Assembly: GCA_036675585.1 (NCBI GenBank)
Contig: JAKFES010000091.1
Coordinates: 1-5,818 of the forward strand
DNA from: Zeimonas sp036675585
GTDB taxonomy: Bacteria; Pseudomonadota; Gammaproteobacteria; Burkholderiales; Burkholderiaceae_E
DNA length: 5,818 bases
Direction of reading: 5' to 3'
How positions within the stretch are numbered: position 1 is the stretch's first letter; each line of letters starts with the position of its first letter. Shown here piece after piece: positions 4,707 to 5,818 of this stretch. Position numbers and translations under genes: made by a program. The notes below the pieces were generated by a model. It saw nothing but the letters and a program-made list of their open reading frames with translations. It was not told the DNA's origin and ran no database searches.

Positions 4707-5818
4707 ATGACACGCAGGTATTTCGGCACGGATGGCGTCCGCGGACGCGTGGGCGAGGCGCCGATCACGCCGGATTTCGTGTTGCGGCTCGGCTTCGCCG
4801 CCGGCAAGGTGCTTGCCGGCGTCGGGGGCGCCACGATGGCGGGTGCGGCGCATGCGGCCGGCGCCAGCACGCGTCCGACCGTCATCGTCGGCAAGGACAC
4901 GCGTGCATCGGGATACATGCTCGAGGCGGCGCTGCAGGCCGGTTTCTCCGCGGCCGGCGTCGACGTGTTGCGTTCGGGGCCGATTCCGACGCCGGCCGTC
5001 GCCTACCTCACGCGCGCATTGCGACTGCAGGCCGGCGTCGTGATCAGCGCGTCGCACAACCCGTACCAGGACAACGGGATCAAGTTCTTCGCCTCCGACG
5101 GCAACAAGTTGCCCGACGAGATCGAGTCCGCGATCGAAGCGAAGCTCGAGGAGCCGATCGAGTGCGTTGCTTCGGCCGACCTCGGCCGTGCGCGGCGCAT
5201 CGAGGATGCGCCCGGGCGCTACATCGAATTCTGCAAGAGCAGTTTCCCGGGAGCGCTCGACCTGCGCGGGCTGCGCCTCGTCGTCGACTGCGCGAACGGC
5301 GCCGGCTATCACACGGCGCCGCACGTGTTCCACGAACTCGGTGCCGACGTCGTGCCGCTCGGCGTCTCGCCGAGCGGCACGAACATCAACGACGGCTGTG
5401 GCGCGACGCACCCCGAAGCGCTGCAGCGTGCCGTCGTCGAGCAGCAAGCAGACCTGGGGATCGCGATCGACGGCGACGCCGACCGCGTGCTGATGGTCGA
5501 CGCGAGCGGACGGCTGTACGACGGCGATGCGCTGCTCTACGTGATCGTGCGCGACCGCATCGAACGCGAGCGCGTCGAGGGTGTCGTCGGCACGCTGATG
5601 TCGAACCTGGGCTTCGAGCAGGCGCTGGCGCGCCTGGGCGTCGGATTCGCCCGCGCGCGCGTCGGCGACCGCTACGTGCTGGAAATGCTGCGCGACAAGG
5701 GCTGGCGCTACGGCGGAGAGAACTCGGGCCACATCCTGTGCCTCGATTGCCATTCCACCGGCGACGGAACGATCAGCGCGCTGCAGGTCCTCGCCGCCAT
5801 GCGGCGCAGCGGCCGCAC
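4707..5818 (+). CDS. glmM: Phosphoglucosamine mutase GlmM, 3' end beyond window
   Basis: GlmM converts glucosamine-6-phosphate to glucosamine-1-phosphate, feeding UDP-GlcNAc for peptidoglycan and LPS. From ATG 4707 (MTRRYFGTDGVRGRVGEAPITPDFV) 370 full codons and two bases of the next fit before the edge, of roughly 450-460 expected. Visible parts are the N-terminal FGTDGVRG (6-13), the phosphoserine loop ISASHNP (113-119, S116 equals E. coli S102), the metal loop DGDADR (255-260) with D255, D257 and D259, and the sugar-binding GENSGH (337-342). The C-terminal phosphate-binding domain (RxSGTEP) is not in the window. Between KVLA and GKDTR there are about 24 residues where E. coli has 9; an enlarged loop here is familiar from Burkholderia-type GlmM. 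A GGAG at 4692-4695 lies 11 bases before the start, a slightly long spacing. The gene is probably cotranscribed with folP. Confidence 0.97.
   Translation, partial: MTRRYFGTDGVRGRVGEAPITPDFVLRLGFAAGKVLAGVGGATMAGAAHAAGASTRPTVIVGKDTRASGYMLEAALQAGFSAAGVDVLRSGPIPTPAVAYLTRALRLQAGVVISASHNPYQDNGIKFFASDGNKLPDEIESAIEAKLEEPIECVASADLGRARRIEDAPGRYIEFCKSSFPGALDLRGLRLVVDCANGAGYHTAPHVFHELGADVVPLGVSPSGTNINDGCGATHPEALQRAVVEQQADLGIAIDGDADRVLMVDASGRLYDGDALLYVIVRDRIERERVEGVVGTLMSNLGFEQALARLGVGFARARVGDRYVLEMLRDKGWRYGGENSGHILCLDCHSTGDGTISALQVLAAMRRSGR

Noticed and set aside
4542..5753. A 403-codon minus-strand open frame opposite folP and glmM
   Set aside because: It lies opposite conserved motifs of glmM, and no domain is recognisable in its translation.
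1..5818. Mobile element, CRISPR array, tRNA, or defence system
   Set aside because: No transposase, terminal inverted repeat, regularly spaced repeat-spacer pattern or tRNA fold was seen; all substantial coding space is accounted for by five housekeeping genes.

Overview
The window is a very GC-rich stretch of bacterial chromosome holding conserved housekeeping genes. The gene order (divergent yhbY, then rlmE-ftsH-folP-glmM) and the protein sequences point to a betaproteobacterium, most likely of the order Burkholderiales. Supporting details are the GSTGGVDG-type insert in RlmE and the enlarged loop before GKDTR in GlmM. The genus cannot be named from the sequence alone. There is no sign of mobile DNA, CRISPR, tRNA or rRNA.

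Layout. Positions 1-726 (minus strand) encode a YhbY-family RNA-binding protein whose C-terminus is a long Lys/Arg/Ala-rich tail that runs off the left edge. Positions 727-956 form the divergent intergenic region; it holds a small stem-loop and a cluster of CGGTGGA repeats spaced in multiples of 11 bp. On the plus strand follow rlmE (957-1712), a 153-base leader with a possible -10 element and two stem-loops, and ftsH (1866-3770). A 55-base gap with a perfect 10-bp hairpin comes next, then folP (3826-4674) and the first 370 codons of glmM (4707 to the right edge).

How the genes relate. YhbY and RlmE both act on the 50S ribosomal subunit: YhbY binds pre-50S particles, and RlmE 2'-O-methylates 23S rRNA in the A-loop. 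FtsH is the membrane AAA+ zinc protease for quality control and for turnover of regulators. FolP makes dihydropteroate for folate, and GlmM makes glucosamine-1-phosphate for peptidoglycan and LPS. The four plus-strand genes are closely spaced and could form one operon, with possible extra control points just upstream of ftsH and between ftsH and folP.

No undescribed multi-gene system is visible. The points worth a second look are the long basic tail of YhbY with a well-placed internal Shine-Dalgarno and start codon, the helically phased repeats upstream of rlmE, the structured ftsH leader, and a Pro-to-Thr change in the otherwise highly conserved loop 1 of FolP.
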